Shown: piece after piece, positions 1 through 10,639 of the stretch
Position numbering within the stretch: position 1 is the stretch's first letter
Layout of the letters: each line of letters starts with the position of its first letter
DNA from: Onchidella celtica
Lineage: Eukaryota > Mollusca > Gastropoda > Systellommatophora > Onchidiidae
Length of the DNA stretch: 64,000 nt
Assembly: GCA_963931925.1 (NCBI GenBank)
Contig: OZ007569.1
Coordinates: 45,677,021-45,741,020 of the forward strand
Reading direction: 5' to 3'
The notes under the pieces: generated by a model
Told to the model about the DNA's origin: nothing
The model's input: only the letters and a program-made list of their open reading frames with translations
The model's database searches: none
Program-made: the position numbers and the translations under genes

Positions 1-494
1 ACAATGAATATGTTTTTGGGAAGACCAGATCAGCATTAACAGATTGTTTCTGTATCCCTTTTAAGTGAAATCTTCACCCAGAAATAGGGCATCTGCTCTT
101 ATAAAACTAATACAGAAGAAGTGGGAAATAAATTTTGTGTCTTTAAATGTTATCTAGCTCTGCAGTGCAGTACATTGGTGGTTGTGATCCAGCGTATAAT
201 TTGTAAATGTTCAACGGCTTTCCATAAATATTTCAGTTTTTAATCCACACGGCTCTGTAGGTTTGGATTTATGGGTAGGATTGGTGCAAGAGGGGCAAAC
301 TCTGTGTGGAACAAAGCCAAAAAAATTATTATGTATGGACATTATTTAAGAAAATTGTGAAAATAAGGAACTCTGGAGTGTCAAAGAGATCAATAATGTT
401 CTTTTCTTATACGGAAGGGGAGTATGGGAAAAAACATCTGAATGTGTGTGCACTGACAATCATGTAATATGTATCTATCTTCCCCTTTGTCCAG
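1..494 (+). other. Intron upstream of exon A
   Basis: AT-rich sequence with no recognised exon. It is inferred to be intron because exon A begins mid-codon directly after a CAG acceptor at 492-494. The remaining 5' exons and the promoter are outside the window. Confidence 0.6.
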
Positions 495-589
495 GTATTG
501 CACTTATATTAGGTGGACAATTAGTCAGTGCCAGTCAGATGGTACTAGAGGAGACGTTTCTCAAGAAGAAAAATTTCCCACCATTACAG
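495..589 (+). CDS. SLC35F6: SLC35F6 exon A (first in window)
   Basis: The exon follows a pyrimidine-rich tract and CAG acceptor and ends before GTAAGT. It starts with two bases of a split codon, then encodes 31 codons including GGQLVSASQMVLEE, the family's most conserved loop after a transmembrane helix. It ends in phase 0. Confidence 0.9.
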
Positions 590-3500
590 GTAAGTTGTAC
601 CAAGTGATACTGTGATGTAGCAGTTTGAAATTATACCATTATTGTATGATTTCATGTATTTCTTACTTTTGCTGGCTTTCTTGTATAAACAAATGTGGGG
701 TCACGTAGGGAACCTTAGATAGAATTGCTAGATATGGGATTGCTGGTACTGAACTTTGCTGAAGAAAGGAAATTTGTGGAAAATATTTCCAAGTTTTGTA
801 TTTCTCCTCCCTTGAAGAAAGGAAATTGAAGTTGTTATGACTTGTGTTTGACACTGCACTCCTGAAGAAAGAAGAGAATAGGAAACAATATTCCCAGTAG
901 GTCAGAGCTTATAAAATGTTCTGTATGTCAAAGATGGTCAGGGAGCAGTCAGTAAAACACCTTCAAATGATTCTCTTACATACATGAATAAGTTTGACAC
1001 AATCATGTATCATGTTACTCCAAACCCTTGATATTCCAGGGGAAAAAAACCTATTTTACCTCTTTGGAATTGGACAACAGCGACAATGTGCTGTACAAAA
1101 TGTCTTTTTATTTCCATGCCAGTTCTTTGCTTTATCAAAGTTAGAAGATTTTCTGTTGTGTTATGTAAGATCAGTGGGAGGGCATGAATTAAATGATCAT
1201 GTTCTCTCTGTTTTTTTTTTTTGTGTGTGTGTTTTTTAAAGCTTTTCACAAGAAAACATGGACAGTATACTGGAAAGAAAATCTGTGTTATAATATATGA
1301 TATACAGGAGTGAAAACAATAAGTTGTTAGGTTTTGTTGCCATTGGATTAACAGCTGGAAATTACCCATGTATGAATGCATCAGGTGAGGACATTTGTAT
1401 CAGCTCGTTTCGTACTTTGTTAGTAGATGAATTTTAGCATCCGCTTGTTTTGTTTCATCTCATCAATTACAGGTAGTTGGTATGGAGGGAACCTTTGGCT
1501 TTCTCATCATGACATTTGTAAGTTTAAAGTTTCAGCTTTTTTTAAATTTTTTCTTGTAAATAACAACTCATGCTAGTCAGTTTCCTGTAGCTACAGTCTC
1601 TATGATGGTAGTTACATGGAACTTGGGATTTATGTGCTTGTAATTTGAGGAGCATCTACAAAATGTCATATATCGCACATTTTGAATATTCTAGAAATTT
1701 GGAAAACAAATTGTTTTCATTATTTATTTACAATGTTTCATGTGTGATATATCAGAAGATCATTATATTGCTATGGTCTTGTGTTTCTGTGCATATTTTC
1801 ATAGATTGTTGCCCTTTGTGTTTGCAGTCTGCCAAAAAGTTACTCTTAATACCAGTAATATTGGAATTCTGAAATCTGATACTACAGTATTTGTGCACTT
1901 GACCCCTTGATGATTGATGAGGGCTCGGAAATGAAACCATTTGTATATTTTGTTGTACGCTTTAGCTGTAGATAGGCCTTTTGCATGACCACATTCAGCA
2001 AACCAAGAAAGGGAAACGTCTCTCTTTTCAGATAAGTGATTGATCAAGGGTTGGAAGAAATGCCTAACAGTTGTTTAGTGGGATTGCCTTTCAGACATAT
2101 GTTGTAAATAACCAGAGTTGTTCCTTATAAGCAGTAGAGTAATGATGTTTTATATTTTAAGAGACCTCTTGCATCTGAATATTTCAAATGAATGCTGCCG
2201 AAGGTTAGATCATCTTTGTGGAAAAACTTCCAGTTGTTTTCACACAATTACTCATAGCACTTCTCCAGTAGCCTACAAAAGACTCTAGTTTATCAAGACA
2301 TTTTTGATTGAATCCGTACTAATTTTATGTCATGGCAACAAGTCGAAGGGCACAAGCCCAGAAGACTGCTGGTTCGGAAAAGTAAAGTATTGAATCCGTA
2401 ATAATTGTACGAATGAGTTAAGTTGATGTCACCAATTTGATTAAAATTCACCAAGAGATCTGACATAACTTAACAGATAATAATAAAGTGGAACAAATCA
2501 TATTGATCATAGACTGTGCTGTCAGTGTTCATTCACTGTGAAATATTTTGTTTTTATTGCCAGATTGTACTGCCAGCCATGTACTTTGTGCCAGGCAGTG
2601 ATGCCCACGGTAGCTATGAGAACAGTTTAGATGCGCTAGTACAGATGGGAAATGATCCCAAACTGCTGGTCATGTGTTTGCTCTATCTGTCGTCTATAGC
2701 TTTCTACAATTTCTTTGGTCTGGCGGTGACTCGATCACTGACAGGTGGGTCAAGGCCATCAGAATATGATGAATAACCTGACAGCCAAATGGGGCCCAAC
2801 ATTACAGACTTGGGGGGTCCAACATTACAGACTTAGTGTCCCTTTGGGATATTTTAGTAACCCTTGTCCTTGATGAATGACAACACCACAAGTTGATAAT
2901 TGCTATAAAAATTTTACATTTAAATTTTTGTGTATGTTTTGGTTATGCTATTTAATGCCAGTGTCCCTTGAGATGTATGGAAAACAGCTACACACTGTAT
3001 TCATAATTTATTCTGTGTATCTGATTTTTACTGTGTAAAGTGCACTATCAAACAAGATTACGTTAATACAAGCCTATTGTGGTTTTTAAGTTCTAGGTTA
3101 ATGGGTCATTAGTTATGACAGTGAAAATTATTTTATTATTAGCTGGCATTAATTATTAGGCTATATAACCAGTAAGAAAAAACAAAAAAACCTGCCGGAT
3201 ACAAATTTGAAAAAAACAACAACAAAACATTTTCTATGTCCACCACATAAATTTCCAGTGGACAAATCTGTATTACACTGATATTATATCGTTGCTGTGG
3301 TTACATAATGACTAAAGTCAGGCTTAGGACAAAATTGAATTGGCCTTTTTTCTTGACATCAAGACTGCCCTGAAAAACATGCACCAATCCGTGCCTGCAA
3401 CAGTACATTAAACAATGGCACCAAAAAAAAATAATTTTACTTTGATGTAGCAATTTTATTTGCTTGTCTTAAAACTGTGAAAAATGGGGTGGGCCATTAT

Positions 3501-6500
3501 ATTGGCATAGTAGGGATATTTAGTTGTAGTTGTCGTGTGCCCCTGTATGATTTGAAACAAACTTTTTCGTGTGATTTTGTTTGGGATGAAAGTTGTTATC
3601 GCTTTTTTCTTTGATTTCACTTTCAGCCGTACACAGAACATTGATAGATGCTTGTCGCACCATTATTGTGTGGTTGGCCTCTCTCTTTGTTTATTATGTA
3701 GCAGATAAGGTAAGTGATCTATCAAAGTTTTCGTGCACAAACAAATAGTGTGGGATCCAGCGTTGAAAATTATCATTTTGCAAAAATTAATGATGAAAGA
3801 AAGAATTAATGTAGGTAGATATAAATGAGACTTGCAATCTGGTATTCATGGAACTTTGTAGTTGTGGTTGATTAACCCCTCCTCTGTGCTGTGGATGTAT
3901 ACCGTGCATGCTAAAATTGATAGTGCGAGTATGCTGTGGATGTTCATGACACTTCCTTGTATGTAACCTCTTAGTTGATGTACTTTTGATTTTTTTTTTT
4001 CCCATCATACAGTGGGGCAAAATATATATCTGTGAAGGGGTAAAAAAAGAAAGTGTTGCAGCAGTTCTGAAATCCCAAAAGAACTCCACATAACTTAAAT
4101 TTGTGCGAAAATCAAATTCAACACAGTTCGCTCCTTCAGAACTTTGTCTTTCTTATCCCATAACATTTGATTCCAGAGAACATTGGGTTTTTGTTTATGG
4201 CTTTAATATTTGGAAACTGGTGATTATTTGGAATAGCTAACATCAGGCACAGAAACTTGTTTTTCTCAAAAAGAATTCTACTGGAGTTGCATGGCTGTGT
4301 TAAAGGACATCAGATAAATGTGTGGGGCATGAAGCAGGTCAAAAGGGGGGACAAAAGAAAGGGAATATAAGAACAAAGGGTTGCAAAGGTTAGGAAAACG
4401 AAGAAAAACTGGAAAAACAATATGTGTTGAAGAGGAACTTTAGAAACTGGGGACAAATCAGATAAAAGATCATAGGTTGGTGAGAATAAAAGCTTTATGA
4501 ACATCCTGGCATAGACGTCATGTATGATTCGGTGCGGAAGTGACTACTGCTGATTTTATGCCCCAAAGCTCCATGCTCCTTCTTTGAGACTAAGAATAAT
4601 GGTCACTCAGACACTAGATGAAAGTGCACTTGGTTTCAGTTATGCCTTTTGATAATGAATTTTACACAATGTGAACCCTTCAAATGTCTACCTTACATGC
4701 ATCTGAAGGCTGGGCATACAAGAGTTAAGATTTTCCGGGAAAATTAGCTAATACGTGTAATTTATTTGTTATTTCCCATGATTTTTTGCCCAGTTGCTGA
4801 AAGGAATAACCAGTTTGAAAGAAAAAACAAAACAACCAAGTCTGGGGCCTCTGAATTTTACTTACTAGTACATGACAATATTGTCGATGAATTTTGTATT
4901 CCATGTTTCTATGTGTTTTAACCAATTAAAAGCAAAATAAATATTTAATCTTATTGTTTAAGTATCCCAGACCATTCATAATTTTATTTCACAGGCAGTA
5001 TGTGACATGTACCAGATTGTTAGAGCCAAAAGATGTCACAAAAACAAATGAAACCTTGAATCTTGTGTGTAGTTCTATTCTGTGTACAGAATTTGTAGTG
5101 TACAATTTCCTGTCTTTTTCTGCCATGTGACAAACACATCATGACTGACTAAAAGACTACTTTTAAAGTTTGAAGTAGGTGACTTTGGACATTCAGTCTT
5201 CTAACAGTTTATCTAAAGCTTTGATGCCACTTTGAAATTGTCCTGTGTCTTTTCTCCGCAGGACTTTGGTGAACCATTTGACAAAGAGTACGGCTTACTG
5301 CAAGGTATGGTAGACCATTTGGATCACTTCTATTCTAACCTCAGCATTTTTATACCATAAGTTTAATTTACAAAACTGTTACACAATCTCATATCCATCC
5401 AAAGAAGATAACTAACAATTGTTCCATATTTTCAGCAATATAAAGTTCATCTACACAAATTATTCATTTGCCATTGAACATCATTCAGATTTGCATAATG
5501 TTTGGCAAGTTCCATGCTTTTTAAAAAAAAATTTTGTAAATAATTGATTGATTATGAACGGAATGAAGTAATAATTATAGTGATTTTATCGAAAGTGATT
5601 CTTCATATGAAGATGTGTTTTTGTTTTTTTGTGTTCAATAATGTAATGCCTAGGCCTATTTTTCATTTTATTCAAGATGGCATAAAATTGCAGCATAATT
5701 TGCTTTTAGGCACCGGCTTCCTTTGTGACACATCTAATTTTCTTCTTAAATCATATTTTTCCAATTTTTACCCGAGCAGTTGCTCTTTCCAGTATTTTTC
5801 TTCGTCCATCTGAAGTTAGACCATTTTAAACTTGGATGTTTTACACCCGAGACCACTGATGCGAGAACGTCAGTAAAGAAGACAAATGTGAAGCACAGGA
5901 AAAGATGTGATTATTTTTTCCTGTTTATTTTTCTTTTCCAGTGGATGGTTTTGCATTCCTGTTGATAGGCACAGCCTTGTACAACCAGCTAATGGATGTA
6001 CCATGTATGCCATGGTGCACAAGAGATCAGGAGATGGAAGTAGGCAAATCCACAAGTCAGAGGCAGAGTGTCCTGACATTTTATTGTGTCCTTTTGTTTA
6101 ACATGTATAAAATTCCAGTTTCGAATACAAAACTATTTGCAGTAATGTTTGCTCGACAAGGCATGTGGTGTTTTGATGTAAACTGTGTAAGTTTATAATT
6201 TATATTGTACTAGTTTTCTCAGTGAGACAAACTAAATTCTTTTTCTATTGTATTACTTTACTTCATAGAACATGCCATATTTGTTATATATATTATTATG
6301 TTAGTTTTCTCAGTAACACCAATGATACTGGAAATGATAAAATGAGACACCCCCTTGTCACGCCTCTAAAAAAAATCATGCATACAGTTTGTGCACTGAT
6401 TGGGGGTGGGGCCCATGGCGCACAGCATAAAAAAAGTGCTTGAATTAATAATGCTGATTTTTTACAGTGCTACTGTACAAAATTAGTGATGTCATTCAAG

Positions 6501-8197
6501 GCCTGCAGTGATAGCTGAACAGTGAACAAAATTCAATGTTTTATCTATTTGGCTTTGTAAAATGCTGCATTGTTCATGACTTCCACTCATTTGCCGCTAG
6601 TGGCGGTGCGAAATCTGTGCACGCTAAACATGCCAGCTGTCTCATCTTATTGTTTCTGGTATTTTTGGTAACACCAACTAAATTCTTGTAAGACATGTCT
6701 GTCACAAATCCCAGACTGGGAGATGTAATAAGTATGACAGGACAACAATCACGAACAAACAAGTTAACACTTAACAGAACAATCCATCAGACTCACACAT
6801 TTATTAAACATAATTATACATATAATAGCGCAATTACATACATTATATTATTGCAATTGACTGCCGTACAACGGCCTTATTCTCACACACACTCTCCCTC
6901 GGATCCACAATCCGGTAGTTACTCCTAAAGGCACTTCGGCCTCAGCCTCTCCCCTCAGGGTCTTAATAGCACATTAATAATTTACTGGCACCGCAGTCTC
7001 TCAATATCACCTTCCTATTGTCATACCCCTTAGCATTCCCCTAGCACCTCAGCAGGGCAATAACACATTATCATTTCAATAGACATTATCATTTCAATAG
7101 TACATTCTCCCCTCAACATGGCAATAGTGCATTATCACATTCACGCTCATATCTACGTCCCTGTCCGTGGCCTGACTGCCACGACTTTATGTGCCTCTAC
7201 TGTCCTGCACTGACAGCCTCACTTCTGGCCTATGTGTGGCCTCCGGCCCTATGCTGGCCTATCCCCTGTGCTCATCAAGGTGGCTCTGCGGCCCGTCCTC
7301 GACACCTACAAGAATAACATTACATTGGTATAATACCCTACCATTTCTATTCACTCCACCTCTCCTTACAACCCATGAAGCGTACACACACTAGTTCACC
7401 TTTCACTCACCACACATCTTACGGTAACACACCTCCATCGGAGTACACACTACTCACTCGCGCTACAAATCCATGAACTCACTTTCATCTATCGCTCATG
7501 GCGCACATTGCTATATCCAATACCAAGGACTTCCACATTCCTCACATATACTTATTTACATCATGGTAATAGACGAATATAATATAATACATCAATCATA
7601 ATAATCAATCAACATTCTACGTACCAGTCATCACTGGAAAGACTCTCACTAGTCTTCTCGACTGCTTCCCTTATGTCCGCCCGATGGGCTCTTATTCACA
7701 GGTCCGCTCCGTAGGACCTTCTAACTTGCAGTGATAGTAATACAACGCTTTCGCCTCATTCAGACCCCCCCACTACTCACAACAGCACGCTTAACTTGCT
7801 GTCTACTGTGAGCCCTTCTTACTCTACACCCGCTCTGTAGCAATCCCCTTAATTGCACTCACTCCACTCGTGACAATGTCATCTTTGTAACTTATATTGT
7901 GTTACTTTTCATTCTCTGCATTGAGTTTAAACCTTTCAAACTTGCTATTTCTGACCATGAAGATATGATTCAGTGTTTGAAGAACATGAAATAATAATTT
8001 GAAACTTTGCAGCAGGAAGATTTTAGAACCACTGGTCCGATATTTTAAGCCTCTCCTTGTGCTTTACACTTCCACAGGAAATCCCCAGTGCAGTGAGACC
8101 ATCGATCAACAGCGAGGTCGAAGAATCCTACAACTCCATTGCTGATGAAAATGAAGCTCTGATCAAAGGAGATAGCAGGAGACAGGTCTACACCTAG
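495..8197 (+). CDS. SLC35F6: SLC35F6-like solute carrier, 3' part of gene (7 coding exons)
   Basis: This is a multi-pass membrane protein of the drug/metabolite transporter (SLC35/EamA) superfamily. In mammals SLC35F6 is reported in lysosomal and mitochondrial membranes and binds the ADP/ATP translocase ANT2; its substrate is not settled. Seven exons join in frame: 495-589, 1473-1517, 2564-2744, 3627-3709, 5262-5304, 5942-6039 and 8078-8197. Together they give about 220 residues. The vertebrate protein is about 370 residues, so roughly the first 150 lie upstream of the window. Family hallmarks seen are QMVLEE, VGMEGTFGF, LSSIAFYNFFGLAVT and FLLIGTALYN. Four hydrophobic stretches fit transmembrane helices. 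The tail is short, acidic and soluble, with an E-x-x-x-L-I motif. No frameshift or in-frame stop is present, so the gene looks functional. Identification is from remembered family sequence, not a search. Confidence 0.9.
1473..1517 (+). CDS. SLC35F6: SLC35F6 exon B
   Basis: A 45-bp, 15-codon micro-exon between TTACAG and GTAAGT, reading VVGMEGTFGFLIMTF. The VGxEGxFGF core matches the same position in vertebrate SLC35F6. Phase 0 at both ends agrees with its neighbours. Confidence 0.88.
2564..2744 (+). CDS. SLC35F6: SLC35F6 exon C
   Basis: The exon runs from a TGCCAG acceptor to a GTGGGT donor: 60 codons plus one base. It encodes a lumenal loop with PAMYFVPGSDAHGSYENSLD and then a transmembrane helix containing LSSIAFYNFFGLAVT. 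The split GCC codon is completed by the next exon. Confidence 0.92.
3627..3709 (+). CDS. SLC35F6: SLC35F6 exon D
   Basis: It runs from TTTCAG to GTAAGT with two bases completing a codon plus 27 codons. VHRTLIDACRTIIVWLASL corresponds to the human segment with LDSLRTVVIWALSL, including the conserved Arg-Thr before the helix. Confidence 0.92.
5262..5304 (+). CDS. SLC35F6: SLC35F6 exon E
   Basis: A 43-bp exon between CCGCAG and GTATGG encoding DFGEPFDKEYGLLQ, a short acidic loop. The final single base is completed by the next exon to a Val codon. The length and phase fit exactly between exons D and F. Confidence 0.85.
5942..6039 (+). CDS. SLC35F6: SLC35F6 exon F
   Basis: It starts after TTTCCAG and encodes DGFAFLLIGTALYNQLMDV, the last transmembrane helix with the near-invariant LLIGTALYN. 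The donor is taken as GTAGGC after the GAA codon at 6037-6039, because this keeps phase 0 with exon G. A donor a few bases away cannot be excluded from sequence alone. Confidence 0.88.
6312..6676. mobile_element. Possible degenerate inverted-repeat element in SLC35F6 intron 6
   Basis: The left arm at about 6312-6352 (TAACACCAATGATACTGG then AAAATGAGACAC) is similar to the reverse complement of 6633-6676. The match is imperfect, roughly 70% by eye over about 40 bp, and there are weaker matches further inside around GTGCAC. This fits an old MITE. No clear target duplication was found. Confidence 0.3.
6700..7875 (-). mobile_element. Solo LTR (1176 bp) in SLC35F6 intron 6
   Basis: The element begins TGTCAC at 6700 and ends GTGACA at 7870-7875, the TG...CA termini of retroviral-type LTRs. 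It is flanked by a perfect 5-bp target duplication, ATGTC (6695-6699 and 7876-7880). It has no coding capacity and there is no second LTR nearby, so it is a solo LTR left by LTR-LTR recombination. Minus orientation is inferred from an AATAAA (as TTTATT at 6800-6805) near what would be the 3' end. A direct repeat with the core CATTATCATTTCAATAG starts at about 7067. Confidence 0.85.
8078..8197 (+). CDS. SLC35F6: SLC35F6 terminal coding exon G
   Basis: It starts after TCCACAG and reads 39 codons then TAG. The tail is hydrophilic and acidic and includes DENEALI, which fits the [DE]xxxL[LI] acidic dileucine sorting consensus. The human tail has EQERLL in the equivalent place. The stop lies about 270 bp before the first transposon remnant. 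Confidence 0.88.
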   Translation, partial: EIPSAVRPSINSEVEESYNSIADENEALIKGDSRRQVYT

Positions 8198-8464
8198 GAA
8201 CTACTAATCTGAAAATTAGAATATGATACAAGAATACAATACAACCAAAGGAGAGGACAAAATCAATGGTCCCAGGCACAAAGAACCAAACACTGGAATT
8301 TTCATTTTCTTTTTTTAGTCGTGTTCTACATCTTGTGTGAACATTTCTTAGTATAGAATGTGATAAAAATACCAAAAAATGTATTGTGATCAAGGAACCT
8401 GTCTCAGCTTGCTCTTTCCACATGGGATGTGTATGACATTTCGCCCTTCTTCTATGCCCCAAAG
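8198..8464 (+). other. SLC35F6 3' UTR and flank
   Basis: The 3' UTR must start here, but I find no convincing AATAAA polyadenylation signal before the transposon remnants, so the transcript end is not defined. Nothing else is recognised. Confidence 0.4.
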
Positions 8465-9180
8465 GCAATTTTAGATTTATGATTAGATTTCCATTCTGAA
8501 AGAGGACATCGGCTGTCTTTTTTCCCTGACTGCTTTTATCACCTTGCTGTCATCCTTCCCATATAAATGTGCCAAAGAGCTGTTCATATCCACAATTTCT
8601 TTCAGCTCAAAAGGCAGGGCTTTTTGTTGTTGGCTTTCTTTTCAGAATTTTGCCAGGTTCTGGCGGCTGTGCCCCAGTAAGGAAATGGCATCAGTCATGG
8701 TTTTGAAGACTGGGTTTAAATCCACGTGTTTTGCATGGGAATATGATTTCTGCCCCCTGGCAACTGCGATAGCACTTTTCACTAGACATTGCTGTGCTTT
8801 AGTGCGTTTTGCATCATTCTTTTTAATGTGAGAGCTTGAAGTAGACCAAATTTCTGAATTGGTCAGAGATGAAAACAAAGCGGAGCATTCAGAAGGTATT
8901 TTGTATATATCTCTAGCTCCCTCTGGTCATACTGTTTCCAGAATCCAGATGCTTGAGCAGTGCTGGTTTCTCTGCTTGGATTTTTTGAAGTTCTGGCTTG
9001 GTTTCTGTTATTGTTTGCATTAAGGGCCCCACACACCTGCAGTGTGAACCAACAGTTTTGACTAAAATGCAACACCTTACTGCAGAACTGCTAGTGTGTA
9101 TTAAAAAATCCAATGGACTTATTTCCAAACAGATGGTTGCCAAAAAATTCAGTCCACTTGATTTTTTGGCCACTGATTAG
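8465..9180 (-). pseudogene. Decayed retroelement gag-like ORF
   Basis: On the minus strand, broken frames join as ELEIYTKYLLNAPLCF, then a stretch with NSEIWSTSSSHIKKNDAKR, then MTDAISLLGHSRQNLAKF, then ELKEIVDMNSSLAHLYG. This order resembles the uncharacterised gag-like proteins of DIRS/Gypsy-type elements in cnidarians and molluscs, where the xxDAIxLLGH motif precedes a region ending in LFGDD. Several frameshifts and stops show that it is dead. The family assignment is from memory of the pattern and is tentative. Confidence 0.4.
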
Positions 9181-9570
9181 CTCATCTGTCCCAAACGACG
9201 AGGCACCATGGCTTGCTTGCACTTTGAACTTCTGTCTTAGCAGGAGAGATATACGCGGTTATTAAGAAGTTAAATATTGATCAAATCAAAAAAATATGGC
9301 ATTTTTGAAATAAGGGTATCAAAGTTAGCAAAGCCTTCGCGTACATTCCCTCTTTTAGTGCTTCTTGTAAAAGATAGCATTTTCACTGAATAAAAATTCA
9401 TAAACAAAGCCAGTGTGTTCCGTTTTGTCTCCTTTCCCCGGTCGCGTTGTAGTCAGTTGACACAAAACTGTTACTGGCACACACTAGATCTACACATATT
9501 GCATGAAAATGGCGACACAGCCAAATGAAAAGGTTCTGGAATTTATAGAATTGTATCGTGCCAATGAAAG

Positions 9571-10151
9571 GGGTACATATAATTTGGGGAACTAAAATTT
9601 TAAAACTTCTCATTTGGGGAACTGCTATTTGGGGGGACTGCTATTTGGGGAACTCGTACTCGATACAATCCTATTCGATATTATCGAATCAATGTTGGGA
9701 AAAAAGGACATCTATAATCACTTCATTGCATGAGTGATTTTGATAGTAAGCGGGCAGAATGTGTGGTTGGGCAGAAAGCAAAATTTTATTCAAAGATACT
9801 CGTTTGTTGACTAAGTCTTGTTGAGTGCATAATTTGACAAAGTGAGTTGGCCTCGGTTGTTGTTGTTTTTTTGTCTTTGTTGTTGATGTTGTTGTTAGTG
9901 TATGAAACGAATGGGATTTATATATAAAGCAAGCCAGGCCAAGTCCAAGAGCAGGGGTAACAGTGAAATGTTTCAAAATACTGAAGTAATTTATTGGCAA
10001 ACGGAAGAGGCAATTAACTTGGTGTTAAAATATCGACACGGAGAGAAAGTATTTGACGAAATAGTATCGACAGAAACTGGTTCCCCAAATGCACTGTTTT
10101 TGGTAGTTCCCCAAATGAGAAGTTTTGCAGTTCCCCAAATGATATGTACCC
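9571..10151. mobile_element. Non-autonomous DNA transposon (581 bp) with 8-bp target duplication
   Basis: The ends are inverted: GGGTACATAT at 9571 and ATATGTACCC ending at 10151 (one mismatch). They are flanked by a perfect 8-bp duplication AATGAAAG (9563-9570 and 10152-10159). Inside each end the word ATTTGGGGAACT recurs, four times on the left (one copy degenerate) and three times inverted on the right; such subterminal repeats are typical of hAT-like elements. Eight-bp duplications occur in hAT, P and some other superfamilies, so the superfamily is not fixed. There is no transposase; an 84-codon plus-strand ORF at 9902-10156 has no recognisable homology. Confidence 0.85.
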
Positions 10152-10204
10152 AATGAAAGCTTCCAGAAAATAAAGTCAAAAGACTATAGCAGCCAGCTGG
10201 TTAA

Positions 10205-10500
10205 AGAACAAGCCTGTCACTGTCAGCAATTAATAACATTTGTACTGGATAGAGCATGATAAATTATTGAACATGTCTCAGGAATTATTTTGCTTAATGC
10301 TTGGGGCGATATGTAGCTGGAGAATTTCAGAGCTTGATAATTTGCTCCTGTCGCAAAGAAATTCAATATAGCTGTGAGTCTCTCATGAGAACTTACTGGA
10401 GCTCTTGATACTGTCACTTTTTTCCCAATTAGAGGGCTAACTAGGCCAAGCAATTGCAGATATGTACTCTCATCCATGCGCAAAATATTGTTGAAATCCT
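10205..10500 (-). pseudogene. PIF/Harbinger transposase N-terminal fragment
   Basis: The minus strand encodes about 86 residues including RMDESTYLQLLGLVSPLIGK, SSHERLTAILNFFATGANY and SPQALSKIIPETC. This matches the start of HARBI1-like transposases (MDxxxFxxLLxLVxPxI, then ERLxxxLRFLATGxSY and SxSTVSKIIPEVC). The segment lies before the DDE catalytic core, which is missing after a stop. It is a truncated relic. The 581-bp non-autonomous element is inserted just past its broken end. Confidence 0.75.
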
Positions 10501-10639
10501 AGGGGTATGGTTACAATTCCCATAAAATATTAGTATGTGTCAAATGTCCTCTTTTAAAAGCCAGTCCTTTGGCCATATTGTTCTTTTTTTCTTTTTCTGG
10601 CTGCTAACAGCACATATAAATATGGCAAGAAAATTGTCT

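Noticed and set aside
8544-8831. 95-codon plus-strand ORF downstream of SLC35F6
   Set aside because: It is a shadow of the minus-strand gag-like relic, which has the better family resemblance.
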